DNA of 54,770 nt from SLJN01 sp964505385 (GCA_964505385.1 CAZDIA010000018.1:1-54770); one strand, 5' to 3'. Positions 15,838 through 25,637 are shown, counted from the stretch's first letter. The notes: generated by a model from the letters alone, not told the origin. Translations and numbers: made by a program.

Positions 15838-16482
15838 ATGATAGCCGAAGAACATATAGCTGCCGTTTCCAGAGCAATGGGTAATCCTAACAGGATTAAA
15901 ATTCTTTGGTTATTAGTGCAATGCGAGCACAGCGTAGATCAACTTACCCAAAAAACAGATATCAGCTTTGCCAATGTATCTCAACATTTGCAATCCATGC
16001 TGAAAAACGGGTTGGTTATAAACCGAAAGGAGAAAAATAAAGTCATTTACCGGCTTAGCAACGAAGCGATTATTGATCTGCTGGTAGCTACCCAGAATGC
16101 AGCAAGGCTAAAATCACCGGAACTTAACCAACGTGTTTACACGGATCGTGAAGGTACTAAAATCCCAACGATACATCCCGAAGAAGCGTGGAAAATCATC
16201 CGGCATGATTCCACAACGATTTTGGATGTGCGTCCGGAAGAGGAGTTTGAATACGGACATATCCCTGGTGCTAAATCTATGCCGGCTGAAGTAGTAGAGA
16301 GTATATCATCTGAAAAAATTGCAACAGATAAGGAAGGAACTGTGATCGTATACGGGCGTCATGCGTTCTGCCCATTGCCGGAGCTGTTGATTAAAAAACT
16401 GAGGCATACTCCTTTCCGTTTTTCCCGATTGGAAGGCGGTTTGCCGGAATGGTTTTATGGCGGATGGCCCATTGCCAAATGA
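15838..16482 (+). CDS. ArsR-type regulator fused to a rhodanese domain
   Basis: A 214-aa two-domain protein. Residues 1-90 are an ArsR/SmtB winged helix (AMGNPNRIKILWLL, recognition helix SFANVSQHLQSMLKNGLV). Residues 110-214 are a rhodanese domain (TTILDVRPEEEFEYGHIPGA, LEGGLPEWFYGGWP). The rhodanese active-site loop has Cys178 in HAFCPLPE; the position that is often another Cys in such fusions (VYCRGPYC-type loops) is Gly here. Known relatives are thought to sense sulfane sulfur or redox state, but the target here is unknown. ATG at 15838; it ends 20 bp before the convergent phosphoesterase gene. The divergent neighbour is the Crp/Fnr-type gene. Confidence 0.9.
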   Translation: MIAEEHIAAVSRAMGNPNRIKILWLLVQCEHSVDQLTQKTDISFANVSQHLQSMLKNGLVINRKEKNKVIYRLSNEAIIDLLVATQNAARLKSPELNQRVYTDREGTKIPTIHPEEAWKIIRHDSTTILDVRPEEEFEYGHIPGAKSMPAEVVESISSEKIATDKEGTVIVYGRHAFCPLPELLIKKLRHTPFRFSRLEGGLPEWFYGGWPIAK

Positions 16483-16502
16483 AAAATACTCCCGGATTCA
16501 TC

Positions 16503-17006
16503 TTAATCTGTTCGATGACCCAAATGGATCACCTCAACATGACGAATGTTTCCTGAATCCAACTCAAACCGTACAAGTGTTCTCCATTCATGAAAACCAT
16601 GCCTTCCCGCTGCTCCGGGGTTCATGTGAAGCATTTCCGGATTCAGGGGGTCGCGAACAATTTTTAGGATGTGTGAGTGGCCGCAAATAAATATATCCGG
16701 CGGTCTTTCTTCCAGATCCTTTCGGATTGGCAAAGCATACCTGCCGGGATGTCCACCGATATGAGTCATCCAGATGTCTAAGTTTTCACAGATAAATCGT
16801 TCGTGCAATCCAAATTCAGAGCGAATATCTTCACCGTCAATATTGCCGTACACTCCGGTCAGAGGTGCAATATTTCTTAGTTTTTCCACTATTTCGATTG
16901 ATCCGAAATCACCGGCGTGCCATATTTCATCACAATCTGAAAAATATGTTTCAATTTGTGGATCAAAATAATTATGCGTGTCGGCAATTAGCCCTATTTT
17001 CCGCAT
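16503..17006 (-). CDS. YfcE/MJ0936-type metallophosphoesterase
   Basis: A 167-aa calcineurin-like phosphoesterase of the small single-domain class. The metal ligands are visible in order: Asp9 and His11 (IADTH), Asp33 (AGDFGS), Asn55 (GNIDGED), His82 (THIGGH), and His110/His112 (CGHSH). Family members hydrolyse phosphodiesters with Mn-type metals; the natural substrate is unknown. ATG at 17004-17006. Convergent with the ArsR-rhodanese gene and divergent from the glycosyltransferase. Confidence 0.92.
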   Translation of the reverse strand: MRKIGLIADTHNYFDPQIETYFSDCDEIWHAGDFGSIEIVEKLRNIAPLTGVYGNIDGEDIRSEFGLHERFICENLDIWMTHIGGHPGRYALPIRKDLEERPPDIFICGHSHILKIVRDPLNPEMLHMNPGAAGRHGFHEWRTLVRFELDSGNIRHVEVIHLGHRTD

Positions 17007-17082
17007 GGTTTTGCTTTTTAAAAGAATTTATATACAACCTGATGTGGTTGTCAATTAAGAAACAACCAATTACAGAAATATT

Positions 17083-18105
17083 TTGAGTTCAACAAGAATA
17101 AGTATAATTATTGTCACCTGGAATGGATTACACCATTTGAAGAAATTTCTTCCTGATGTATGGAAATACAAAAGCGAGCAGTCGGAAATACTGATTGCTG
17201 ATAACAACTCCACCGACGGAACGGAAGAGTGGCTTGCTGAGGACTATCCCGACTGCTTCCATATTAAACTTGATGATAATTACGGTTATTGTGGAGGCAA
17301 TAACCGGGCTGCTTTAAAAGCTAACGGTGATCTATTGCTTTTTCTGAATAATGATGTTCGTGTTACCCCTAACTGGCTGACACCTATACTCGCTCACTTC
17401 GATGATAACCCCGATACTGCGGCTGCACAACCAAAGATTAAAGATTTAAGGTATCCGGAATATTTTGAATATGCCGGTGCTGCCGGCGGCTTTCTGGATT
17501 TTTATGCATATCCGTTTTGTCGTGGCCGGATTTTTGACACAATAGAACCGGATGAGGGCCAATATGATCAACCTGAAACTATTCATTGGGCAAGCGGATC
17601 TGCATTGGCAGTACGTAAATCTCTGTTTGATGAATCCGGCGGATTTGATGAGCGTTTTGAATTTCACATGGAGGAAATAGACCTGTGCTGGAATTTGCGC
17701 AATCAGGATTATGATATCAGGTACATTCCCGAATCAGAAGTGTATCACCTCGGGGGCGGATCTCTTAGCTCGGGCTCCTACCGGAAATGGTATTATAACT
17801 ATCGCAACAACCTTTCCATGCTGGTAAAAAATCAGCCTGCGGGAACGCTCGCTTCAAGGGTATTAATCCGAATGGTTCTTGATGGTGTAGCTGCACTGTA
17901 TGCGATCGTAAAGTTAAACCCCTCTCAAGCTGCCGCTATACTCCACGCTCATTTTGCATTTTATCGCTTATTGCCGGGCCTCTACACTACACGAAAAGTC
18001 AAGATGGAAAAATCAAATCCTTCAAAATGGAAAGAGGGCTTGAATTTGTCTATTGTTTGGCGCTATTTCATCCGCGGAGAAAAACGCTACCGGGATTTGA
18101 GATAG
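17083..18105 (+). CDS. Family 2 glycosyltransferase (rhamnosyltransferase-like)
   Basis: A 340-aa GT-A fold enzyme: RISIIIVTWNG (5-15), IADNNSTDGTEEWL, the NND acidic motif in LFLNNDVRV, WASGSALAVRKSLFDESGGF and HMEEIDLCWN. The order matches WbbL-type glycosyltransferases that add sugars to surface polysaccharides. No membrane anchor is obvious. The start is TTG at 17083: there is no ATG in frame between the stop at 17056 and the first beta-strand, so a non-ATG start is required. It is a single-gene unit; 18106-18262 after it holds nothing I can support. Confidence 0.88.
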   Translation: MSSTRISIIIVTWNGLHHLKKFLPDVWKYKSEQSEILIADNNSTDGTEEWLAEDYPDCFHIKLDDNYGYCGGNNRAALKANGDLLLFLNNDVRVTPNWLTPILAHFDDNPDTAAAQPKIKDLRYPEYFEYAGAAGGFLDFYAYPFCRGRIFDTIEPDEGQYDQPETIHWASGSALAVRKSLFDESGGFDERFEFHMEEIDLCWNLRNQDYDIRYIPESEVYHLGGGSLSSGSYRKWYYNYRNNLSMLVKNQPAGTLASRVLIRMVLDGVAALYAIVKLNPSQAAAILHAHFAFYRLLPGLYTTRKVKMEKSNPSKWKEGLNLSIVWRYFIRGEKRYRDLR

Positions 18106-18262
18106 AGTTTTTGGAGCATACGCAAAGACATTGATGCATCAAGTGCTTCTGGCTCATGCCCAAAGACTGCTATCCGGGAGGACTTGGTGTTTTATTAAGC
18201 CTCTGTCTCCCTTGGTGCCTTACGGCAATCAAAGGCGAAAATCAAACCTCAGAATTCGTGAA

Positions 18263-18934
18263 TTAATCTTCGTCAGCCTCTGCTTCATCATCGGGAACAA
18301 TTTCCTCGCCGAGAATTTCCTCAATCCACTCCCGGATGTCATAATCATTTGCTATCCAGGCAATTGATTCCTTTTCTCGAAATTTATCCGACAGGAAGGA
18401 AGTCAGATCATCAATGTAAATATGGTGGACAACATAGGCCTGATAGTGCTCAAACTCTTCCTGATAGGTTACTTCTTGCTCCTGAATATTCGCAATTGTG
18501 GCAAGTTCGTCCGCCTCCAGCTGATATCGCATCTCGATAATCGCATAGGTGTCCACCTCTCTGCCGGCCGTTTCAGCCGCTTTTTCCCTTAGGTGATCTA
18601 TTAATATAACCGCACCGTTTACCAGCCGATTCTCAGAAATTTCAGTTGCCTGTCTGACAGCTCTGGAGGAATCCCTTGAAACGGCCGAACCGGCCGCATT
18701 CAAATACCCCTCTTCTGATTTATATGGCCGGATATCAGAATACCATTCCGGTTGTGCGTAAGGATCTACTTCTTCCTCGATTTCGGCTTCTTCCGGTTCT
18801 TCCACTTCATCTGTTTCCGGCTCAGGATCTTCTTCTATGATTTCTTCCGCCGGTCCACACCCATGTATCATGGCAACCATGAAAAAGAGTGAAATAAGAA
18901 GAATTAAGGATGATTTGAAATTAAATTGAATCAC
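18263..18934 (-). CDS. LPP20-like lipoprotein with acidic linker
   Basis: A 223-aa lipoprotein with a hydrophobic signal segment, a lipobox ending IHGC (Cys26), then a strongly acidic stretch (EEIIEEDPEPETDEVEEPEE) and a folded part starting PEWYSDIRPY. The AAGSAVSRDSSRAVRQATEI pattern resembles LPP20-family lipoproteins. The start is GTG at 18932-18934, two bases after the htrA stop. It is the last gene of a recO-htrA-lipoprotein operon. Function unknown. Confidence 0.72.
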   Translation of the reverse strand: MIQFNFKSSLILLISLFFMVAMIHGCGPAEEIIEEDPEPETDEVEEPEEAEIEEEVDPYAQPEWYSDIRPYKSEEGYLNAAGSAVSRDSSRAVRQATEISENRLVNGAVILIDHLREKAAETAGREVDTYAIIEMRYQLEADELATIANIQEQEVTYQEEFEHYQAYVVHHIYIDDLTSFLSDKFREKESIAWIANDYDIREWIEEILGEEIVPDDEAEADED

Positions 18935-18936
18935 AG

Positions 18937-20472
18937 TTATTGCTTCGTTTGAATGGGTACATCGATCCGAACTTCTTCTCCATCTCTGTCTTTAACCAAC
19001 ATCGAAACATCTCCATCCGAAGACATGCCAAGTGCCAGCGCTTCTTTCAGCTCGGTAAGATTTGAAACAGGTTCATCGTCAACTTCGAGAATGACCTGTT
19101 CGGTTTGAAGGTCTGTCTGATAAGCCGGTGATCCCGGGATCACTCGAAGTATAACCAACTCGGTTTCATCATCATATTCCAGTTCGGCTACTTCAAGACC
19201 GATCTCAAAATCTCTGATCCTAAGATCATCTTCGTGAGGCTCCATGAACATCTCCTGTTCAAAAGAAGGTTGCTGGTCCTGCCAGCTTGCTATCGCTTCA
19301 TCCGATCTGTCGGTAAGCGAAATAGTTTTGGTCATTTCTTCATTATCCCGTATTAAAACCACTTCAACTTCATCCTGCGGATTAAGAACAGCGATACGAG
19401 CCTGCAGCTGGTTAGGCTCGTTAACTTCATGTCCATCCACTTTCAATATGACATCATTTTCTACAATACCGGATTCATCAGCGCCGCCACCGGAGGCAAT
19501 ATCTACAATTTCAACTCCTTCGATACGCTCTAGACCAAGTTCTTCTGCACGGCTTTGCGACATCGGGGCAATTTCGACTCCGAGCATGCCACGCCTGAAC
19601 TCCCCGTATTCGATAATATCTCTTGCAATTTTAAAAGCCATATTAACGGGAACAGCGAAGCCGTATCCCTGATAGGCGCCGCTTTCGGTGGCAATCGCTG
19701 TGTTGATACCTATCAACTCGCCGTAATTATTAACAAGCGCTCCGCCACTGTTGCCCTGGTTAATTGCAGCGTCGGTTTGGATAAAATTCTCGATTGGCAT
19801 CTGATCACGAATGATATCTACATCCCGGCCGAGTGCGCTGACAATTCCGGCCGTAACCGTAGATTTCAGCTGAAACGGATTTCCGATCGCGACAACCCAA
19901 TCTCCAACCCGCACTTCGTCAGAATCACCGAGAACCGCCGGAGTAAGATCGTCTGCATCAATTTTAAGCACTGCTAAATCGGTCGAGGGATCACGGCCTA
20001 CTACTCTTGCTTCGTAATATCTTTTATCAGCCAGGTTAACCCGTATTCCACTCCTGCTCTCTCCTACTACATGGTTGTTCGTAAGTATATATCCCTCCTC
20101 ACTTAATATCACACCCGAACCGATGCTCTGAGCGCGGCGATCAAGGAAGTTATCCCAGAATCCGTCATCTTCAAAATCGTGATGTTCGTCATCGGGCATT
20201 CTACTATCGTTAACCGAAACCGACGATTCAATATACACCACCGAAGGAGTCACATCTCTCGCCACATTTTGAAAATCACCCTGGGGGCCATCCCACCCTG
20301 AGTCCGCTTCGGTCGAGCGATCTTGCCCGACACTCCGTTTAACTTCCGTTACCTGTACCTCAGCACTGTCATCCTGTTCAAAATCTCCTCTGAGTATCAT
20401 AAGAAGAGCTCCGATGAGTATACCTATCAACAATAAAAGTACACCGGTAAAAAGCCTTTGATGGAATTGCAT
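18937..20472 (-). CDS. HtrA/DegP-type periplasmic serine protease
   Basis: A 511-aa protein with an N-terminal hydrophobic anchor (residues 8-27), a trypsin-like domain with the catalytic triad His134 (TNNHVV), Asp165 (STDLAVLK) and Ser242 (GNSGGALV), and two PDZ domains (about 295-385 and 415-505). HtrA proteases degrade or refold damaged envelope proteins. The segment between the anchor and the protease domain is rich in acidic residues. ATG at 20470-20472, 11 bp after the recO stop. Confidence 0.94.
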   Translation of the reverse strand: MQFHQRLFTGVLLLLIGILIGALLMILRGDFEQDDSAEVQVTEVKRSVGQDRSTEADSGWDGPQGDFQNVARDVTPSVVYIESSVSVNDSRMPDDEHHDFEDDGFWDNFLDRRAQSIGSGVILSEEGYILTNNHVVGESRSGIRVNLADKRYYEARVVGRDPSTDLAVLKIDADDLTPAVLGDSDEVRVGDWVVAIGNPFQLKSTVTAGIVSALGRDVDIIRDQMPIENFIQTDAAINQGNSGGALVNNYGELIGINTAIATESGAYQGYGFAVPVNMAFKIARDIIEYGEFRRGMLGVEIAPMSQSRAEELGLERIEGVEIVDIASGGGADESGIVENDVILKVDGHEVNEPNQLQARIAVLNPQDEVEVVLIRDNEEMTKTISLTDRSDEAIASWQDQQPSFEQEMFMEPHEDDLRIRDFEIGLEVAELEYDDETELVILRVIPGSPAYQTDLQTEQVILEVDDEPVSNLTELKEALALGMSSDGDVSMLVKDRDGEEVRIDVPIQTKQ

Positions 20473-20483
20473 AGGGAGAAAAG

Positions 20484-21221
20484 TTATAGTATTTGATTAA
20501 AAATGTGGTCTGACTTGCGATCGCGCAAACCTTCGAGGTGATGTTTCAGATAAACATCAAGGTGGTGAATCAAGGTACGAATTTCATCGCAGGGAAACGA
20601 CCGTTGCAGCAGTTCCTTTTGCTTGTTTTGTAACACCAGGTTTATATACAACGTTTGATTTGGCTTTAATTTTAAACTCAAACTGTTATCTGATTCTAAA
20701 CGGATTTCACCTTCTTCTACACATAAATATGATGAATAACCATTTTGCGGGATTTGCTTTTCAGAAAATTGCAAGCCAATCCCCATGATTTCAGCCAGGC
20801 GCAGTTGCACATAGGGGAATAAATGTGCCGGATTATGATCCGTCTGATGAAGCCATTTGAGCAATTTTGAAAGAAATTCAAATAATGATTCAGCAGGTTC
20901 CCTATCCTGAGCGAGCTGCTCCACTATCTCTATAGTTATAGTTGCAAGCGCCATTTTCTCCAGATTTTCCTGGATATGATACGTCGCCTGCTGCAAAGTT
21001 GCTTCTTTCAGGTTTTGAACCGACCGGCTGTCCTTATCATAATAAACCGCTTCAAGCATGCTGCCCTGTTGAAACAATCCGGAGTGTCTGCTGCCTTTTT
21101 TGCGCAGGCCCCGAACCATAACCGCAATTTTACCGTAATCCCGGGTAAGCAGAGTTGCAATGCAGCTCGATTCCCGGAAATCGACTGTTTTTAATACTAT
21201 GGCGGGTTGTTTTACTATCAA
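20484..21221 (-). CDS. recO: DNA repair protein RecO
   Basis: A 245-aa protein starting MIVKQPAIVLKTVDFRESS, the typical RecO OB-fold opening, then GKIAVMVRGLRKKGSRHSG and the all-helical C-terminal part. RecO loads RecA onto SSB-coated single-stranded DNA with RecR. The start codon is TTG (21219-21221); using it restores the family N-terminus exactly. The zinc-finger cysteine set found in many RecO proteins is absent. First gene of the recO-htrA-lipoprotein operon. Confidence 0.9.
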   Translation of the reverse strand: MIVKQPAIVLKTVDFRESSCIATLLTRDYGKIAVMVRGLRKKGSRHSGLFQQGSMLEAVYYDKDSRSVQNLKEATLQQATYHIQENLEKMALATITIEIVEQLAQDREPAESLFEFLSKLLKWLHQTDHNPAHLFPYVQLRLAEIMGIGLQFSEKQIPQNGYSSYLCVEEGEIRLESDNSLSLKLKPNQTLYINLVLQNKQKELLQRSFPCDEIRTLIHHLDVYLKHHLEGLRDRKSDHIFNQIL

Positions 21222-21400
21222 TAAGTAGAAGACTGTTTAAAAACTCTGCAGGCGATTTCTAAAGATAAAACATTTACCGGTTTTCTTTATAACCTGAGTT
21301 CGATTCTAAATCATCAGTATTTATAGTACATCTTCCAATATCTGCGTATAAATTAAGGCTATCCCGGTTTATGTCGGAATGTCTCAGTTGTGATCGCTTT

Positions 21401-21553
21401 GGTGAAACTTCCTGTTTATCTAACCACAACGGGCACAAAGAAGGCGTCCCGAACATTCGGGACAGGCTAACGGGCACTACGTTTTATTAAAAATGATTCT
21501 TTCTTTGTGTCCGTGGTGTCTCCGTTGTGTTCGTGGTGGTGAAACTTCCTGTT
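21401..21553. repeat. Complex repeat between recO and the RND gene
   Basis: The gene-free stretch 21222-21689 holds a 16-base direct repeat ggtgaaacttcctgtt (21401-21416 and 21538-21553). Between the copies are imperfect inverted arms accacaacgggcacaaagaa (21423-21442) and ttctttgtgtccgtggt (21501-21517), and a small perfect hairpin GTCCCGA-ACAT-TCGGGAC (21446-21463). The accacaa/cacaaag wording resembles degenerate repeats I know from many unrelated bacterial genomes. No gene is seen. Confidence 0.65.
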
Positions 21554-21689
21554 GGTGCGAAAAAAATTACTGACCTGCGGTTAGGGACAAGTGCAATAAA
21601 TAAAATCTTAACAATTGCTTACAAAAATCATGAGTACTTAAAAAACAATCGAATTCAGGTTTGTAGCTCTGCGGATCCTGGCTGCGTTT

Positions 21690-24227
21690 TTACTTTTTGC
21701 TGGTCTTTTCATCTCCGACCCAGCCGCGATCTTCCAATATCTGCAGAATGGCCGGTGAGAAAACAAGTCCGGCAAGCAGTGTTAATCCTATACCGATTAC
21801 CGCAAGTAAACCGATCGATTGTAATCCGGGATGCGTGGTTAGCAAAAGACCGGCAAAACCGAGCATGGTTGTAAATGAACCGACCGTAATATGTTGACCG
21901 GTACTGGATAATACCTTCCTCAAACTTCCCTTCCCTTCTTCACGGTATCGGCTGGCTATATGCACGCCGTTATCATTACCAATCCCCAGGATTGCCGGCA
22001 GCACTACCATATTGTAGAAATTCAGCTTCATCCCGAATAAAATCATCACCGCAAATGTAGATACAAAACCGAGGATAAGCGGTATAAGGGCGATTAACGT
22101 CCACTTAATTGATCCGAACGCAATAAGGACAAGTATAAAAACCATCACAAATGTGGCAGTGACCATATAGGGTGATTCGGTTTGCAGTAACTCCAGCATT
22201 TCGGCGGCAATCAGCGATGTGCTTGCAGCTTGAAACTCTTTATCATCAATTTTGAGATTACCGATTTCATTTTTGAACCCAATAGATTTACGTCCGTCAG
22301 AAAGGCCTACATTAGGGTAAATCATCACAAAACGGCCGATTTCGCCATCACGGGTCAAAAAACGGTTTTTAAGAAAGTCGGGCACTTCTTCAAGCTGAAG
22401 CGGCTCGGTAGTTTGGGATGCCCTGCGCAAAATATCCAAATCCTCACTCTCTTCATCCTTAAGATAATCATCCTGCAGCAATTCGCGCACTTCTGCAATG
22501 AGATCAAGCTTGTATTCTTCATCTTCCTGAGAAGGCGGGAATCTTTCCTGTAACGCTTCTACTTCAAGGATTTTGGAATCCGGATTTTCTCTTTTCATCT
22601 CCCGTATTTTATCCAGAAGCGCAAACACTTCTTCATCAGAATCAGCCAGAATATAGGCCGGATTGCGTCCGGATGATTCTTCAGCATCACGCATCATATC
22701 CCGGAATTCGCGATATTCTTCAAACTCGGGCTCAAGAGTACCGAAATCGTATTCATACTCAAGCTTATCGGTTTGAAACAGTACAAAAGCCACAATTCCA
22801 ATCCCTGCCGCCAGTATCGTTTTAGCAAGGGGGAAGCGAAATTCCGGGGTCGCAGCCGGCGCATCCGCTTTTTTTGCAGCTTTTTGGTCTGCTGATTCAG
22901 GATTAATCAGCAATAGTTTGTATCGTTCGAAAATCACGAGCATACCGGGTAGGAGCAATAACATTGCCAGGCATCCCAAAACAATACCGGTCCCGGAAAT
23001 AGCCCCGAATTCCGAAAAGCCTCTGAAGTCGGCGGCAATCAAGACGAATAATGCAACGGCAGTAGTGAGCGCGCTTGTCAGAATGGCTCTTCCGGTGGTA
23101 TAGTAAGTATTGAAAATAGCATCATAAATCGACTCTTCCTCAGCGCGGCGTTCAATGTATCGGGCATAGAAATGCACACCGTAATCAATGCTCAATCCGA
23201 AAAGTATCACAAAGAGTACCGAGGTCATGGTGTTCAAGGTACCCAGGAAAAAATAGGTAAGTCCGAAGGTGAACGAGAGGCTGATCAAAAGGGGAATTAC
23301 AATCACCAATGGCGGGATGGGAATCCTGAGCGTGTGGCTCCAGAACGGATATTGGCGGTTGTGAAGATTGCCTCGCCGGTAACTAAGCCAGGTTTTAAAA
23401 AAGAAATAAAACATCACCAAAAGAATGACACTACCCATCCCTGAGATCATACTGTTTTGCACATCGGAAATAATGAAATCAATTTCCTGCTTGTGCCTTT
23501 TTAAGCGGCCTCCGGCTTCCACCTTCATTTCCGGATGAAATTCGTGGGGGTTTGCCTCAGCAATAACCCGGTCGCTGGCATTAAATACATCTTCAACAAA
23601 AGTGAGGTCGGAGCGGGAGCCGGTTGGGAAAAATTCCAGCAGCATTGCTGTGCTGTCGCTGTTAACCGGGTACTCCGTAGGAATCATTTCATCATAGCTA
23701 CTCCGGAAATCTTCGAGATTGTCTTCGGTATCATCATCGAAATCATCTTCAAAATCAACATAAAACGGATTTGCCTCTAATCTCGCCCGCTCAATTTCAT
23801 CTTCCAGATAATAAATGATGTCATACAACTCTTGATTACTTGCAAGATAAAGGGCATTATCTTTTAAAACCTCGGTTTCTCTTGTGAATTCATAGGTGTC
23901 AAAAAAAGGCGCCTCAGTTCTCTCATCATACAAATCCATCATTTTTGGAATAATGTATTCAGCGAACTCTTTATTGGCTTCAAAACTTGGTGAATTAATA
24001 GCTACCTGTACGGGAGTTTCTCCGCCGACCGTTTCCTGTAGCTGCTCCAGTGCTTTAACCCGTTCATGATCATCCGGAAGCAGATTTGCCAGATCGGTAT
24101 CTATATCCAGTTTCAAAGCATGCCATCCTGAGAAAACAGCAACCAGAAGAGTAAGTGTGATGGCTATAATCGGTCGCCTGTAGCAGAATTCAAGTATTGG
24201 TTTGAAAATATGTAATAGGTAATGCAT
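21690..24227 (-). CDS. RND superfamily exporter (MMPL/HpnN-like)
   Basis: An 845-aa membrane protein with the RND layout: TM1 near residue 20-38, a periplasmic loop (about 40-265), five further helices (about 270-445), a cytoplasmic linker, TM7 near 470, a second periplasmic loop (about 490-670) and the last helices to about 835. Motifs such as GLSIDYGVHFYARY and GIGNDNGVHIASRY mark the two homologous halves. It is about half the size of tripartite RND pumps and best fits the MMPL/hopanoid exporter type that moves lipids or other hydrophobic compounds. ATG at 24225-24227. It lies 93 bp after the lipocalin-like gene on the same strand. Confidence 0.88.
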   Translation of the reverse strand: MHYLLHIFKPILEFCYRRPIIAITLTLLVAVFSGWHALKLDIDTDLANLLPDDHERVKALEQLQETVGGETPVQVAINSPSFEANKEFAEYIIPKMMDLYDERTEAPFFDTYEFTRETEVLKDNALYLASNQELYDIIYYLEDEIERARLEANPFYVDFEDDFDDDTEDNLEDFRSSYDEMIPTEYPVNSDSTAMLLEFFPTGSRSDLTFVEDVFNASDRVIAEANPHEFHPEMKVEAGGRLKRHKQEIDFIISDVQNSMISGMGSVILLVMFYFFFKTWLSYRRGNLHNRQYPFWSHTLRIPIPPLVIVIPLLISLSFTFGLTYFFLGTLNTMTSVLFVILFGLSIDYGVHFYARYIERRAEEESIYDAIFNTYYTTGRAILTSALTTAVALFVLIAADFRGFSEFGAISGTGIVLGCLAMLLLLPGMLVIFERYKLLLINPESADQKAAKKADAPAATPEFRFPLAKTILAAGIGIVAFVLFQTDKLEYEYDFGTLEPEFEEYREFRDMMRDAEESSGRNPAYILADSDEEVFALLDKIREMKRENPDSKILEVEALQERFPPSQEDEEYKLDLIAEVRELLQDDYLKDEESEDLDILRRASQTTEPLQLEEVPDFLKNRFLTRDGEIGRFVMIYPNVGLSDGRKSIGFKNEIGNLKIDDKEFQAASTSLIAAEMLELLQTESPYMVTATFVMVFILVLIAFGSIKWTLIALIPLILGFVSTFAVMILFGMKLNFYNMVVLPAILGIGNDNGVHIASRYREEGKGSLRKVLSSTGQHITVGSFTTMLGFAGLLLTTHPGLQSIGLLAVIGIGLTLLAGLVFSPAILQILEDRGWVGDEKTSKK

Positions 24228-24320
24228 GCCCGGACCGGCAGTTTAATCATTTGTTTAAAAAGTAGAGTGCTGGAAACGAAAAAAAGGAATAATCCTTATA
24301 TATATCAGCCAAATATTATG

Positions 24321-25424
24321 TTACTCCACCTGAAAGTAATTGAGGTAAGCGCGGTTTCCGTCATCCAACTGCCCCACTCCACGATACTCGATAATTTCTC
24401 CACCCAAATATCTACGCGCTATACGTTTGCGCAAACCGCTAACCTCTGATAAAAAAGATAATCGCTCAAATCCTTCCTTTACGGTCACACTGGAACTTCC
24501 CGAAGGATTGAAATCTACACTAAGATTTTCAGGAACTCTGCCACCTTTAAAGTCTGTATTATCACTAAGCCGTATTGTGCTCGGTTTTTTTAATTTTACT
24601 CCGTCCGGCTGCTTTTTTAAGCTATATCCTACGATATCTGTGTGCTCCCGGGTTTCTTTTGGAAGCAGAAAGTAGCCGATCTGCCAGTTTTCTGTGTCAT
24701 GGTTAATGTACCGGTAACCGGAACTCAAAACCCTTGGCGTAATAGTGGACTGATAGGTATGATCCATGTATGCCGTGCCGGTAACCTGTTTCGACTCATC
24801 GTTTATTTTAACTTTCCCGCTCACTTTGGCTTGTGGAATGTGCATCTGAATTCCGATTTCTTCCCCGTCTGCTTCAAAAAAACCATCGCCCCAGCGGTAG
24901 CCCGCATGTATTTCGTCAAATGTTAGATCAATATCATAAGCTACCCCATCTTTTTCAGTTTTATATCTTACGCGGTGATTTTCGGGTAATTTCCCTTCAA
25001 ACCATATCTCTCTCTCCGGATGCAATCTCAGCTTATAATCCTGTTCACTATATTTCATTTGATCTATATCGTACTGACGAGCTACCTGATAGTACTCACC
25101 ATCAAAATTAATTACCGATAGCCGCCCCCCACCAACCGGCGACATAAAAGTTCCAAAATTAGCCAACATATAGGAAAGATAGAGCTGGGTGCCATCATCC
25201 AGATAAATATGATAAACCCAGGCTTCATTAAAAGTACTGCTGCCCCGATTCATCGGTTTGATGTCAGAGGCTGAAGTTGTTTCCAGCTCGCCGGAGGGCT
25301 TGGTGATACTGGAAGAGGTAGATCGTTCCTCTTCTTCTGATGGCCCTCTTGATTGGGCATCTGCATGTATGAATAACGGAGCAAGAAATAAGAAAACGAA
25401 TAATATTATAAAAGGTTTGGCCAT
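24321..25424 (-). CDS. Secreted lipocalin-like protein of the AttH/CrtC/Svf1 kind
   Basis: A 367-aa protein with a signal peptide (MAKPFIILFVFLFLAPLFIH, cleavage near ADAQ), a Ser/Glu-rich linker, and a two-part beta-barrel. The motif GTAYMDHTYQS near the middle corresponds to the conserved G-x-x-W/Y-x-DH region of AttH/CrtC/Svf1 lipocalin-type proteins, which bind or act on lipids or carotenoids. Substrate unknown. The RND exporter follows on the same strand, so a shared role with a hydrophobic compound is possible. Family assignment is by motif memory only. Confidence 0.6.
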   Translation of the reverse strand: MAKPFIILFVFLFLAPLFIHADAQSRGPSEEEERSTSSSITKPSGELETTSASDIKPMNRGSSTFNEAWVYHIYLDDGTQLYLSYMLANFGTFMSPVGGGRLSVINFDGEYYQVARQYDIDQMKYSEQDYKLRLHPEREIWFEGKLPENHRVRYKTEKDGVAYDIDLTFDEIHAGYRWGDGFFEADGEEIGIQMHIPQAKVSGKVKINDESKQVTGTAYMDHTYQSTITPRVLSSGYRYINHDTENWQIGYFLLPKETREHTDIVGYSLKKQPDGVKLKKPSTIRLSDNTDFKGGRVPENLSVDFNPSGSSSVTVKEGFERLSFLSEVSGLRKRIARRYLGGEIIEYRGVGQLDDGNRAYLNYFQVE

Positions 25425-25637
25425 AAAAATAACCGGAAAGGCTCCATATTTTATACAATTGATTAAACTAAATTATTTTGAACAAAACGCATGGCTAAAG
25501 CATGTGGTACATTAATAACGTAACAGCTGGTAAATCTTAGTCTTATAAGTTACCAATTATATTGAACGGTTATGGTGTTTTTTAAAATACATAAGCACGC
25601 GCATGGGTAAAATAAGATTCACTTATTAGCTATATTG

